Position numbers and translations under genes: made by a program
In this document: piece by piece, positions 24,618 through 30,527 of the stretch
Layout: every line of letters starts with the position of its first letter
Numbering within the stretch: position 1 is the stretch's first letter
Notes under the pieces: model-generated
What the model was told of the DNA's origin: nothing
Databases searched by the model: none
The model's input: the letters and a program-made list of their open reading frames with translations, nothing else
From: a virus
IMG/VR virus record: IMGVR_UViG_3300044638_000582
Location: 1-34,579 of that record
Strand: one strand, 5' to 3'
DNA: 34,579 nt

Positions 24618-24866
24618 TCAAAATGGAATATCGTCATCGGGCATATCGCGGTTGCGATTCGGTCTAGGTTCAGCCTTTGGCTTTTCTTTGTCGTATGGTT
24701 CATTGATATACGCATAGCCATTCCATTCAAGCGGAACCAAATCCAGCTTTAGCATTGGGCCATGCTTGCTGTCAATGATTGCACCAATTTTTTGGTATTT
24801 CTTTTTTGTCTCGCCTTGTGCGTTGACGTATTCGCCAAGCACGGCGGTAACTTCTTTGTGTGCCAT
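24618..24866 (-). CDS. SSB-like single-stranded DNA-binding protein
   Basis: This 82-residue protein has an OB-fold-like strand pattern, a basic linker (KPKAEPRPNRNRD) and the acidic tip DDDIPF, matching the SSB C-terminal peptide that recruits partner proteins. It is shorter than host SSB and lies directly downstream of the ERF annealing protein, overlapping it by 1 nt, so the two probably act together in recombination and replication. Confidence 0.72.
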   Translation of the reverse strand: MAHKEVTAVLGEYVNAQGETKKKYQKIGAIIDSKHGPMLKLDLVPLEWNGYAYINEPYDKEKPKAEPRPNRNRDMPDDDIPF

Positions 24867-25483
24867 TATTTATTTTCCTTTGCTAATTCAGCTTGCTTCT
24901 TAATTGCACTGCGAACTTTGCTCTCCAGCTTAGACCACAGTGCCACTTTTTCATCGCCATCAGTGATGCCGATGTAATTCTCATACGCGCCGTAGACATC
25001 ATCAGCGGCAAAGCGTTCACCAATCGCGTCAATTACGTCTTGCAATACAACTTGACGATTGGGCGGTATTGATTCCCAAGACCCTTGCGTGGGCGATATA
25101 CGCGACACAGGCTTGCTTGCCGCATTGCCATCATCATCTTCTGGCGCGATGCCGCACGATGACATAAGGCTGTATCGCCGTGCATACGTCAGTGCGCTTG
25201 CATACCCTTGCGGGTCTTTCTTGACCGCAGGGAAATGCACAATGCCGCACTCTAATGTTTCGCCTGATTCATGGACAAAGACGGTTTCCACCATCACGCC
25301 ATCCGCGCAGTCATAGTTTTTTTGCAACAAATAAATTCCGTTGTTGTTAAGTGCTTCTATGACCGCTTCAATGCAAGCATCAAGCGCGGCATATTTACTG
25401 CGGAAATGTGGATTGGTGCTTGTCTTTAATGCTGGCTGGAATTGCCGTTGAGCTTTGACCAAGGCGGTTGCAATTTGTTTCAT
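24866..25483 (-). CDS. erf: ERF-family single-strand annealing protein
   Basis: This 205-residue recombinase anneals complementary single strands. The ERF signature is clear: NPHFRSKYAALDA (residues 24-36), a VETVFVHESGETLE strand block, then DPQGYASALTYARRYSLMSS, GIAPEDDDGNA. The C-terminal third is variable and probably binds partners. AAAAGGA precedes the ATG. The SSB-like gene follows. No partner exonuclease is recognisable nearby. Confidence 0.93.
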   Translation of the reverse strand: MKQIATALVKAQRQFQPALKTSTNPHFRSKYAALDACIEAVIEALNNNGIYLLQKNYDCADGVMVETVFVHESGETLECGIVHFPAVKKDPQGYASALTYARRYSLMSSCGIAPEDDDGNAASKPVSRISPTQGSWESIPPNRQVVLQDVIDAIGERFAADDVYGAYENYIGITDGDEKVALWSKLESKVRSAIKKQAELAKENK

Positions 25484-25484
25484 T

Positions 25485-25697
25485 TTAAATATCCTTTTCC
25501 ATTAGTTGTTGTTGCAAAGTTAAGATTTCTTCTTCATCATTTTTTTGAAATTGTTTTAGCGATTCAATTTCAGCATCCATGCGTTTAATATAACCTTCAA
25601 GATAGCCGCATTTAAATGCAAGCCGCGCACGTGGGTCGTAGGGGTATTGCTCGCGTGAAACCTGTTCGGCTTCTTCTATCATGTCATTTGCTCTCAT
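25485..25697 (-). CDS. Small coiled-coil early protein
   Basis: This 70-residue acidic protein has a C-terminal coiled coil (MDAEIESLKQFQKNDEEEIL). The start overlaps the previous stop (ATGA); an internal Met at codon 6 is an alternative. It ends 1 nt before the ERF gene. It could be an ERF accessory, but no family is recognised. Confidence 0.68.
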   Translation of the reverse strand: MRANDMIEEAEQVSREQYPYDPRARLAFKCGYLEGYIKRMDAEIESLKQFQKNDEEEILTLQQQLMEKDI

Positions 25698-25900
25698 TTG
25701 ATTTCCATTAAAAAAGTTACGACAAACAACAAAACTGCTACATAAACCAACAGCGGCAAATTGGAATGGGGTTTGATGCCCAACAAAATGCCTTGCCAGA
25801 ATTCATCTTCGGCAGTCATCCGCGCATGAGGCGGCGGCACATACTGCGAACCAATTTTTAGACCAGTCCGCGTTGTGTAAGGTAAGTTAAGGAAAGTCAC
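25694..25900 (-). CDS. Small C-tail-anchored membrane protein
   Basis: This 68-residue protein starts at GTG 25900 with a GGGAG site, overlapping the previous gene by 14 nt. The longer open frame above it is a shadow of that gene. The N-terminal part is polar (YVPPPHARMTAEDEFWQGIL) and the C-terminus is one membrane helix (LPLLVYVAVLLFVVTFL). The topology suggests a tail-anchored inner-membrane protein of unknown role. Confidence 0.62.
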   Translation of the reverse strand: MTFLNLPYTTRTGLKIGSQYVPPPHARMTAEDEFWQGILLGIKPHSNLPLLVYVAVLLFVVTFLMEIK

Positions 25901-26144
25901 GGTTGTACTCCCAGCGAGTAAAGTCGGCTTCGGCGTTTTCGCTTCGCACGAATTCTTGCCAATCACTACGAGCTTGGGCTTCGATTTCCGCTTGTTCTTT
26001 TCCGCTGAGTTCATCCCAAATGTCCTTTCCTGATTCGTCAAAAACGTGAAACTCAAAATTGATACCAGATTCATCTTCATCGACTGGCTCATATTCCACC
26101 AGCACGGTGTCGCCATTTTCTAAGTCAAAGTCAAAGCAGTTCAT
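25887..26144 (-). CDS. Small acidic early protein
   Basis: This 85-residue strongly acidic protein (many Asp and Glu: EYEPVDEDESG, then DIWDELSGKEQAEIEAQ) has a perfect AAGGAG site before ATG 26144. Such acidic small proteins can mimic DNA and inhibit host nucleases or other DNA-binding proteins, but no family is recognised and the role is not established. The ATGA overlap with its neighbour supports coupling. Confidence 0.7.
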   Translation of the reverse strand: MNCFDFDLENGDTVLVEYEPVDEDESGINFEFHVFDESGKDIWDELSGKEQAEIEAQARSDWQEFVRSENAEADFTRWEYNRDFP

Positions 26145-26275
26145 TTTGCCAACTCCTTGATAATTTCCACAATAAAAGGCAAACCAAACAAGCATCCAAC
26201 AACAATTGCACCCAAGAATTCACTTGCGGCTTTGCATCGTTTGGCAATTTTGGCTTCGTAAGTTAGGCGGTTCAT
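26141..26275 (-). CDS. Small single-span membrane protein
   Basis: This 44-residue protein starts at ATG 26275 after AAAGGAATTAAAA. A basic N-terminus (MNRLTYEAKIAKRCK) precedes one hydrophobic helix (FLGAIVVGCLFGLPFIVEII). The stop overlaps the next ATG. Role unknown; the upstream extension of the frame has no start signal. Confidence 0.62.
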   Translation of the reverse strand: MNRLTYEAKIAKRCKAASEFLGAIVVGCLFGLPFIVEIIKELAK

Positions 26276-26295
26276 TTTTAATTCCTTTAAAAGTT

Positions 26296-26309
26296 GCCCC
26301 CGAGGGGGC
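26296..26309 (-). other. GC hairpin between the DUF932 gene and the next gene
   Basis: On the minus strand, GCCCCC-TC-GGGGGC forms a 5-6 bp stem 7 nt after the DUF932 stop, followed by AACTTTT. The short U-run makes it a weak terminator or attenuator, or an mRNA 3'-end stabiliser. It occupies the type of gene junction where ribozymes sit further upstream in the operon, but it lacks a hammerhead core. Confidence 0.45.
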
Positions 26310-26316
26310 GGTTTAA

Positions 26317-27282
26317 TTAAGCCAACAACATTTCTTCCGCTTGAGATTTCATGCGGTTGCCATTGCCAAACCATGCGTTGTTCATGCGGGTGTCTACGTT
26401 GTGACCGCGCTCATGGTCAACGTATTGGGTAACCGCGTTCAGCAAGCCCCATTTTGTGCCGTATACGCCTGTATTGGTTGCGCCCATACCCGCACCATCA
26501 AACAGTTCCAAAACGCGCTTAAACCCGCGTGATTCTTTGAACGTGTTGGTTTGTGGGTTGTACGATGCAGGGAACAATTCATTAGTGAAGTCACGCGCAT
26601 ATTCGCTGGATACGCCTTGACGCGCCAATTTGCGATATTTGTCCATCATGCCGTCAAAGCCGCTAACAACCAGACCCAAGCGGTCACGCATTAACGATTG
26701 ATCGAATTCTGCGCCATGCGTCAATACAACGCGGCTTGGTGCGTTTTCTTGGTCGGCGGCTGATAGCGTGTTGTTGCATACAACGCGAATGCTGGTGAAT
26801 TGCCCGATGGTTGCGGCAGTGCCATCAAACGATGTGCTTAACAGCAAGTAACCGCGCACAGCATCGTCTTGCAACACAACGGCTTCACGATTGACGTTAG
26901 CCAATGCCCAAATGCGTTTGCCGCCTTTGATTGCGCCCGCGACTTCCAATGTAAAACCCGCAGATTGGACAAGCGTGTTAAAAAATTCCAACACTTCGGC
27001 TGGCTGGTGAACCTTGTAGCGGTCAGTGACCACGCCCAAAGGCGCGTTTGTGTCGTTGCGATAAATCACGTTTTGATTCGGCATTTGGTCATAGTTTTGA
27101 CCGTCCCACGTGAACATGATGGGTGACAACTTTGCTTCCCAATCCAGCCCTGCTTCTTTGCGCCATACGTCAATGGGTGCGTCTTGCGTCAATTGTTGAC
27201 CCAGACCATGCCAAGGTGTTGCGTTTGCGTAAGCGATTTCTGCTTTGCCTGTGATTGCATTGTTTTCGATTAAGTGAGCCAT
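26317..27282 (-). CDS. DUF932 / phage-plasmid-like protein (TIGR03299 type)
   Basis: This 321-residue protein starts at ATG 27282 after AAAGGAATTGAAA. The family layout is clear: TPWHGLGQQLTQDAP (about 23-37), then LGVVTDRYKVHQPAEV, IWALANV, FTSIRVVCNNTL (about 165-176) and a C-terminal GTKWGLLNAVTQYVDHERGH. Members are common in phages and plasmids; their molecular function is not established. It lies just downstream of hammerhead 1, so its mRNA should start with a ribozyme-made 5' end. Confidence 0.88.
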   Translation of the reverse strand: MAHLIENNAITGKAEIAYANATPWHGLGQQLTQDAPIDVWRKEAGLDWEAKLSPIMFTWDGQNYDQMPNQNVIYRNDTNAPLGVVTDRYKVHQPAEVLEFFNTLVQSAGFTLEVAGAIKGGKRIWALANVNREAVVLQDDAVRGYLLLSTSFDGTAATIGQFTSIRVVCNNTLSAADQENAPSRVVLTHGAEFDQSLMRDRLGLVVSGFDGMMDKYRKLARQGVSSEYARDFTNELFPASYNPQTNTFKESRGFKRVLELFDGAGMGATNTGVYGTKWGLLNAVTQYVDHERGHNVDTRMNNAWFGNGNRMKSQAEEMLLA

Positions 27283-27309
27283 TTTCAATTCCTTTACATT
27301 GTTAAGTTT

Positions 27310-27361
27310 ACACAAGACCCTATCGCTAGGGTTTCGGCGCATCACGCCTCATCAGTTGTGT
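27310..27361 (-). ncRNA. Hammerhead ribozyme 1 (type I topology)
   Basis: Read on the minus strand, this 52-nt element folds as a complete hammerhead. Stem I is ACACAA/UUGUGU, the core is CUGAUGA, stem II is GGCG/CGCC with loop UGAUG, then GAAA, stem III is CCCUA/UAGGG capped by the GNRA loop GCGA, then UC. Predicted cleavage falls after the C at 27316. The last base of the upstream stop codon is the first base of stem I. The cut would free the DUF932 mRNA with a 5'-OH leader. Confidence 0.93.
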
Positions 27362-27573
27362 TATGAAACAACGCTTGCATAAATGCGGTTTTCATTTTTT
27401 ACAGCTTGAGTAAACATAGCATCCAAGATTGGCAAAGTTTTTTCAAGATTGGAAATGTTTGACAACAAAACTTGTGATGAACCGCGACCTTTCAGTTTGT
27501 TGTATTTGTTTTCCAATTCAGCTTTGACACAATCGCGAATGTCAAGAATTTGGATGGGGTTAAGTGTTTGCAT
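27361..27573 (-). CDS. Small protein flanked by hammerhead ribozymes
   Basis: This 70-residue, probably helical protein starts at ATG 27573 after AAAAAGGATTAAAA. It begins MQTL, as does the next upstream product. The sequence ILDIRDCVKAELENKYNKLK, then LLSNISNLEKTLPILDAMF, gives no family match. It is the only gene lying singly between two ribozymes; dual cutting would release a 286-nt RNA carrying it. Confidence 0.75.
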   Translation of the reverse strand: MQTLNPIQILDIRDCVKAELENKYNKLKGRGSSQVLLSNISNLEKTLPILDAMFTQAVKNENRIYASVVS

Positions 27574-27595
27574 TTTTAATCCTTTTTAATTTGTT

Positions 27596-27647
27596 GAACA
27601 AGACCCGCTTGCGCGGGTTTCGGCTATTAAAGCCTCATCAGTTGTTC
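27596..27647 (-). ncRNA. Hammerhead ribozyme 2 (overlaps a stop codon)
   Basis: Minus strand, 52 nt. Stem I is GAACAA/UUGUUC, the core is CUGAUGA, stem II is GGCU/AGCC with loop UUAAU, then GAAA, stem III is CCCGC/GCGGG with GNRA loop GCAA, then UC. Cleavage is predicted after 27602. The UGA stop of the upstream gene (27640-27638) is part of the invariant CUGAUGA core, and its last codons form stem I, so a terminating ribosome would cover the ribozyme. All three stems differ from hammerhead 1 by compensatory changes. Confidence 0.94.
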
Positions 27648-27952
27648 TGTGGAATCAGTGCGCCAGCATCGCTGTAGTCGCCGTTAATTTTTACTGTGTG
27701 TGGCTTGCCCTCAAACATCACAGTGTCGCCATTGGCAACTGGTGTCATGCTGTTAAGGCGGTTGCGGTTTGCAATTTGTTCTTCAGAATAAGTGTTCTGC
27801 AACATTGCGCTTTTTTGCATCAAATAAACTTTGTCTGTATCTTTGAAAATATAGCCAGTGCGGGTAGATGGACGGCCCTTGTAATCTTTCAAGACAAAAG
27901 TGAATTGGGCTTCGTAGTGAAATGTGTCTTGTGATTCGATGAGAGTTTGCAT
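27638..27952 (-). CDS. Small early protein ending inside a hammerhead core
   Basis: This 104-residue protein starts at ATG 27952 (AAAAGGAATTGAAA leader; a TTG two codons earlier is less likely). Strand-rich segments (YEAQFTFVLKDYKGRPSTRT, then NGDTVMFEGKPHTVKINGDY) suggest a small beta-barrel. No family is recognised. Its final codons and stop are shared with hammerhead 2. Confidence 0.78.
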   Translation of the reverse strand: MQTLIESQDTFHYEAQFTFVLKDYKGRPSTRTGYIFKDTDKVYLMQKSAMLQNTYSEEQIANRNRLNSMTPVANGDTVMFEGKPHTVKINGDYSDAGALIPQNN

Positions 27953-28016
27953 TTTCAATTCCTTTTAATTTGGTTGGTTGGTATCGGTTTGTTAAGTCGA
28001 TGTATGAATTATGTCC

Positions 28017-28062
28017 GAAAACTTAACAAAAAGCCGCCACACCCAAAAAAAGTTAAGTTTTC
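28017..28062. repeat. 11-bp inverted repeat in an early-operon gap
   Basis: GAAAACTTAAC (28017-28027) and GTTAAGTTTTC (28052-28062) are perfect inverted arms around a 24-nt spacer. They sit in the 161-bp non-coding gap 27953-28113, the only junction among the first four early genes without a hammerhead. The half-site matches those in the 28.9-kb control region, so a shared repressor is likely. A weak TTGTTA...CATACAT pair lies just downstream on the minus strand and might be an internal promoter. A long hairpin is the alternative. Confidence 0.6.
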
Positions 28063-28113
28063 CGTCCAAAAAACAACAAATTTGCAAAAAAACATTATTT
28101 GTGAACTTGTGTT

Positions 28114-28428
28114 TTAGTATTGTTCTTGTTTTTGTTCCAATTCAATAAAATGCGCGATGGCATCAGCAACGCGGTCATCATCGTTCATGTATACGATAAA
28201 ATCGCCCATGCGGATTTTGTATTCATCGTCCACGTATTCAAAGCCGCCGTAATATTCCAAACCACGTGTGTAGTTATATGGAACAACAATGCAATCTTCA
28301 TTGACGTACACATAGCCACAACGTTCATCCAAGCCCAATTCGCTGGCGCAAACGCGCATCATGTCATTGTTAACAAAGCGTTCCATTTTTTCTTGTACGC
28401 CATTCATGATTGACAAAATATTTTCCAT
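28114..28428 (-). CDS. Acidic early protein of unknown function
   Basis: This 104-residue, strongly acidic protein starts at ATG 28428 after AAAGGAATCAAAA. It is rich in Asp, Glu and Tyr (YVDDEYKIRMGDFIVYMNDD). It follows hammerhead 3, so its mRNA would carry a ribozyme-made 5' end. No family is recognised; a DNA-mimic or host-takeover role is conceivable but unproven. Confidence 0.76.
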   Translation of the reverse strand: MENILSIMNGVQEKMERFVNNDMMRVCASELGLDERCGYVYVNEDCIVVPYNYTRGLEYYGGFEYVDDEYKIRMGDFIVYMNDDDRVADAIAHFIELEQKQEQY

Positions 28429-28451
28429 TTTTGATTCCTTTAAAATTTTTT

Positions 28452-28503
28452 ACACAAGACCCATTCACATGGGTTTCGCCGTATTACGGCTCGTCAGTTG
28501 TGT
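28452..28503 (-). ncRNA. Hammerhead ribozyme 3
   Basis: Minus strand, 52 nt. Stem I is ACACAA/UUGUGU, the core is CUGACGA (position 7 is the freely variable one), stem II is GCCG/CGGC with loop UAAUA, then GAAA, stem III is CCCAU/AUGGG with GNRA loop GUGA, then UC. Cleavage is predicted after 28458. The last base of the upstream stop codon is the first base of stem I, as in hammerhead 1. Stems II and III co-vary with those of the other two elements. Confidence 0.93.
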
Positions 28504-28754
28504 TAAGCGGCAAAATCTTCGCCAGCAAAAATGCGGTCTAAATCGCGGTTGTATTGGGCAATTTGTGTGGGCGTGGCGGGTGTCATTGCGCGAATGTCAA
28601 TCCAATTGCTGGACGTTGTGCCGCGTGGCGTGTCGTATGCAATCGCATACAACGGCATGGACGGATGTTTGTCAATGATTTTGTAAACCTGCGCGTTGTC
28701 GTTGTCGTTCAAAACAACGTGCATTCCGATGATGTTTGATTGTGTGATTTTCAT
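28503..28754 (-). CDS. First gene of the early operon, unknown function
   Basis: This 83-residue protein starts at ATG 28754 after TTTAAAGGAATTGAAA; the longer upstream frame has no start signal. A strand-rich sequence (GMHVVLNDNDNAQVYKIIDK, then YAIAYDTPRGTTSSNWIDIR) suggests a small beta domain. It is the first gene read leftward from the control region, followed at once by hammerhead 3. Family not recognised. Confidence 0.75.
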   Translation of the reverse strand: MKITQSNIIGMHVVLNDNDNAQVYKIIDKHPSMPLYAIAYDTPRGTTSSNWIDIRAMTPATPTQIAQYNRDLDRIFAGEDFAA

Positions 28755-28780
28755 TTTCAATTCCTTTAAATTTTGGTTTG

Positions 28781-28804
28781 TATCAACATCGTTTTGTGTT
28801 GATA
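28781..28804. repeat. 8-bp dyad in the early leader
   Basis: TATCAACA (28781-28788) and TGTTGATA (28797-28804) are perfect inverted arms with an 8-nt centre, between the early promoter region and the first early gene. It could be an operator or, in RNA, a 5'-leader hairpin protecting the early mRNA. Confidence 0.55.
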
Positions 28805-28956
28805 GACGAATCTTAACGGAATAACTTAACAAAAGCCAAAATTTTTGGAAATATTTTTATGTAATACTTTTTGTTGGAGGTGTTAAGTTAACCTAAAACA
28901 CGTGTTTTCAAACTTAACAATGGACAATTTGTTAACTTGTTGGTATGATGTTAAGC
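28805..28956. promoter_or_regulatory. Divergent control region with repeated operator-like sites
   Basis: This non-coding region separates the leftward early operon from the rightward Cro-like gene. It contains GTTAAG/CTTAAC half-sites at about 28813, 28824, 28882 (GTTAAGTT), 28911 (AACTTAAC) and 28950, plus a perfect 14-bp palindrome AAAACACGTGTTTT at 28895-28908. The two half-sites flanking the palindrome are inverted. Such clustering fits cooperative repressor binding. A leftward promoter must be here; TATTAC on the minus strand near 28866 is a candidate -10, but no good -35 pairs with it. Confidence 0.72.
28921..28949 (+). promoter_or_regulatory. Sigma70-type promoter for a leaderless cro-like mRNA
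   Basis: TGGACA (28921-28926) is spaced 17 bp from TATGAT (28944-28949). The expected start site, 6-8 nt downstream, falls at or within a base of the ATG at 28957, so the mRNA would be leaderless like lambda cI from PRM. A GTTAA site lies within the spacer, so a bound repressor would block this promoter (autoregulation). Confidence 0.7.
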
Positions 28957-29166
28957 ATGAACATACAAACCGCCATCACACACGCAGGCTCAAAAGCCAA
29001 ACTTGCATCATTGTTGGGCGTAAGCCGTGCGGCTGTTACGCAATACAAAGACACATTGCCATACAAACGACAAATGCGTTTGTTTGAATTGCATCCTGAG
29101 TGGTTTCCAGAACCGCCCCAACCTAAAAAAATTGTCATTGAAGCGGCTATTTTGACACCGCTTTAA
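28957..29166 (+). CDS. Cro-like helix-turn-helix repressor
   Basis: This 69-residue DNA-binding protein has its HTH at about residues 14-31 (KLASLLGVSRAAVTQYK), followed by a helix and a short basic tail. The size and layout resemble P22-type Cro. Starts at 28945 and 28948 overlap the -10 element, so 28957 is chosen. It probably binds the GTTAAG/CTTAAC sites beside it. No partner CI repressor is present. Confidence 0.85.
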   Translation: MNIQTAITHAGSKAKLASLLGVSRAAVTQYKDTLPYKRQMRLFELHPEWFPEPPQPKKIVIEAAILTPL

Positions 29167-29273
29167 AAAAGTGACGCATAATTGAGGCACGGCTAGGGTA
29201 GCTCCCGAAAAGACGATTCGTTACCGTCCTGCCGATGTTTCTTTGTAACGTCAACCGATAACGTGAGGTTTAT

Positions 29274-29972
29274 GTGCATTATTACCAATTCCATATTGGC
29301 GACTATCGAGCCGCCACCGCCCATTTATCCAATGATGAAGATTTGGCTTATCGCCGACTTTTGGATATGTATTACGACACCGAAGACCCAATCCCAATTG
29401 ATACCGATTGGGTTGCCAGACGTTTGCGTTTGGATTCCCAAGTGATTGTTTCGGTTTTAAAAGATATGTTTGTGCTGTCCGAATTGGGATGGCATCACGC
29501 CCGATGCGATAAAGAAATTTCCGTTTACAAAGGATTTTCTGATGCTGGAAAACGTGGGGCGGCTAAGAGGTGGGGTAAGGCAGGTGATAACCCCCCTATA
29601 ACCCCCCCAATAGCAACCAATAACCATAAACCATTAACCAATAACCATAAACCAAATAAAATAATACAAACGCCGGACGGCGTGTCATCCGATGTTTGGG
29701 ATTCATTTGTTGCTCAACGAAAAGCAAGCCGCGCAGTGATTACGGAAAGCGTTGTTAAATCAATTCAACGCGAAGCAAACAAAGCGGGTTGGACGTTGGA
29801 ACAAGCGTTGGCTGAATGTGCCGCACGTGGTTGGCGTGGCTTTAAAGCTGATTGGGTCATTGAAAAGCAAACAAGCATGACCAAGACAGGGCAAATGAAC
29901 CAAACAGTTATGGCAGGCTTAACTCGCGGACTTATGGGAGGTGGCAACAATGTCAAATTTATCGAAAATTGA
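29274..29972 (+). CDS. Replication initiator, DUF1376 / lambda O-like
   Basis: This 232-residue protein starts at GTG 29274 with a GAGG site. Residues 1-100 form a DUF1376 domain (HYYQFHIGDYRAATAHLSND, then AYRRLLDMYYDTEDPIP and GKRGAAKRWGKA). A low-complexity Asn/Pro linker (about 104-130) is encoded by direct repeats, and a C-terminal domain (VWDSFVAQRKASRAVITESV, then WTLEQALAECAARGWRGFKA) follows. The O-like role and the following P-like gene suggest initiation and recruitment of host DnaB. The 107-bp gap before it holds no gene that I can support. Confidence 0.82.
   Translation: MHYYQFHIGDYRAATAHLSNDEDLAYRRLLDMYYDTEDPIPIDTDWVARRLRLDSQVIVSVLKDMFVLSELGWHHARCDKEISVYKGFSDAGKRGAAKRWGKAGDNPPITPPIATNNHKPLTNNHKPNKIIQTPDGVSSDVWDSFVAQRKASRAVITESVVKSIQREANKAGWTLEQALAECAARGWRGFKADWVIEKQTSMTKTGQMNQTVMAGLTRGLMGGGNNVKFIEN
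29615..29654 (+). repeat. Iteron-like direct repeats, candidate replication origin
   Basis: Two perfect 19-nt copies of AACCAATAACCATAAACCA (29615-29633, 29636-29654) have a 21-nt period, preceded by C-runs and followed by AT-rich DNA (AATAAAATAATA). They lie inside the O-like gene, the same arrangement as the lambda origin inside gene O. The repeats encode the linker of the protein. Confidence 0.65.
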
Positions 29973-30339
29973 ATTTTTGGAAATTGATGATGGCTTGGAT
30001 TATTTGTTTGCTCGTTTGAGCGCAATTTATGGCGCAGGGTTTGCTCGTCATTGGGATGGGATAGAACCCGATTTGATTCGACAAGAATGGAAACGACAAC
30101 TTGGCAATTTTTTAACTTATGTCCCAACGATTGATTACGCCATTGATAGGTTAAGCGGCGATTTCCCGCCAAGCGCAATTAAGTTTCGGGAATTTTGCAA
30201 TGCTGGCCCTGCTGTGCCGCGCAAAGAATTACGCATTGAAAACAAACCCGCACCTGTTGACCCGCAAGTTGTTGCCGAAGCCAAACGCAAGTTGGCTCAA
30301 ATGCGCGGCGGTCAAGGCGAACAATGGTGGCACAAATGA
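29950..30339 (+). CDS. Replication protein P-like, helicase-loader candidate
   Basis: This 129-residue protein starts at ATG 29950 with a strong GGGAGG site; a GTG three codons earlier is less likely. The block FARLSAIYGAGFARHWDGIE, then WKRQLGNFL and FPPSAIKFREFC, resembles the conserved C-terminal part of lambda P-type proteins, which bring DnaB to the origin. It overlaps the O-like gene end by 23 nt and ends in an ATGA overlap with the next gene. It is shorter than lambda P. Confidence 0.7.
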   Translation: MSNLSKIEFLEIDDGLDYLFARLSAIYGAGFARHWDGIEPDLIRQEWKRQLGNFLTYVPTIDYAIDRLSGDFPPSAIKFREFCNAGPAVPRKELRIENKPAPVDPQVVAEAKRKLAQMRGGQGEQWWHK

Positions 30340-30527
30340 ACCGCAAGATAGCAAATCTTTTATTGGACAAATGCAAAGATGGACAACCAACTTCACCACA
30401 ATCAATCGAGCAAGCCCTTCGATGGACAGGCGACCTACCGCAAAAGTTTAGCCCACCTAATTTGGATGGCTGGGCTGAAAGGCGCAAAACAATACGCATG
30501 GCAAAGGGCAAAGCAGTTGGACTCTGA
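30336..30527 (+). CDS. Small hypothetical protein, overlaps the next gene
   Basis: This 63-residue basic protein begins at an ATGA overlap with the P-like stop. The block QSIEQALRWTGDLPQKFSPP then WAERRKTIRMAKGKAVGL gives no named family. It shares 149 nt with the gene in the next frame; both frames have plausible codons, so both may be real. Confidence 0.55.
   Translation: MNRKIANLLLDKCKDGQPTSPQSIEQALRWTGDLPQKFSPPNLDGWAERRKTIRMAKGKAVGL

Noticed and set aside
25901-26116. N-terminal part of a longer minus-strand frame running into the gene at 25694
   Set aside because: It is the shadow of the acidic gene 25887-26144, which has a perfect AAGGAG site; the real start is GTG 25900.
26296-26309. 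Fourth hammerhead at the DUF932 junction
   Set aside because: The hairpin is present but no CUGANGA or GAAA core surrounds it.
28063-28113. Degenerate hammerhead after the gene at 28114
   Set aside because: ACACAAG near the stop recalls stem I, but no core or stem II/III sequence follows.
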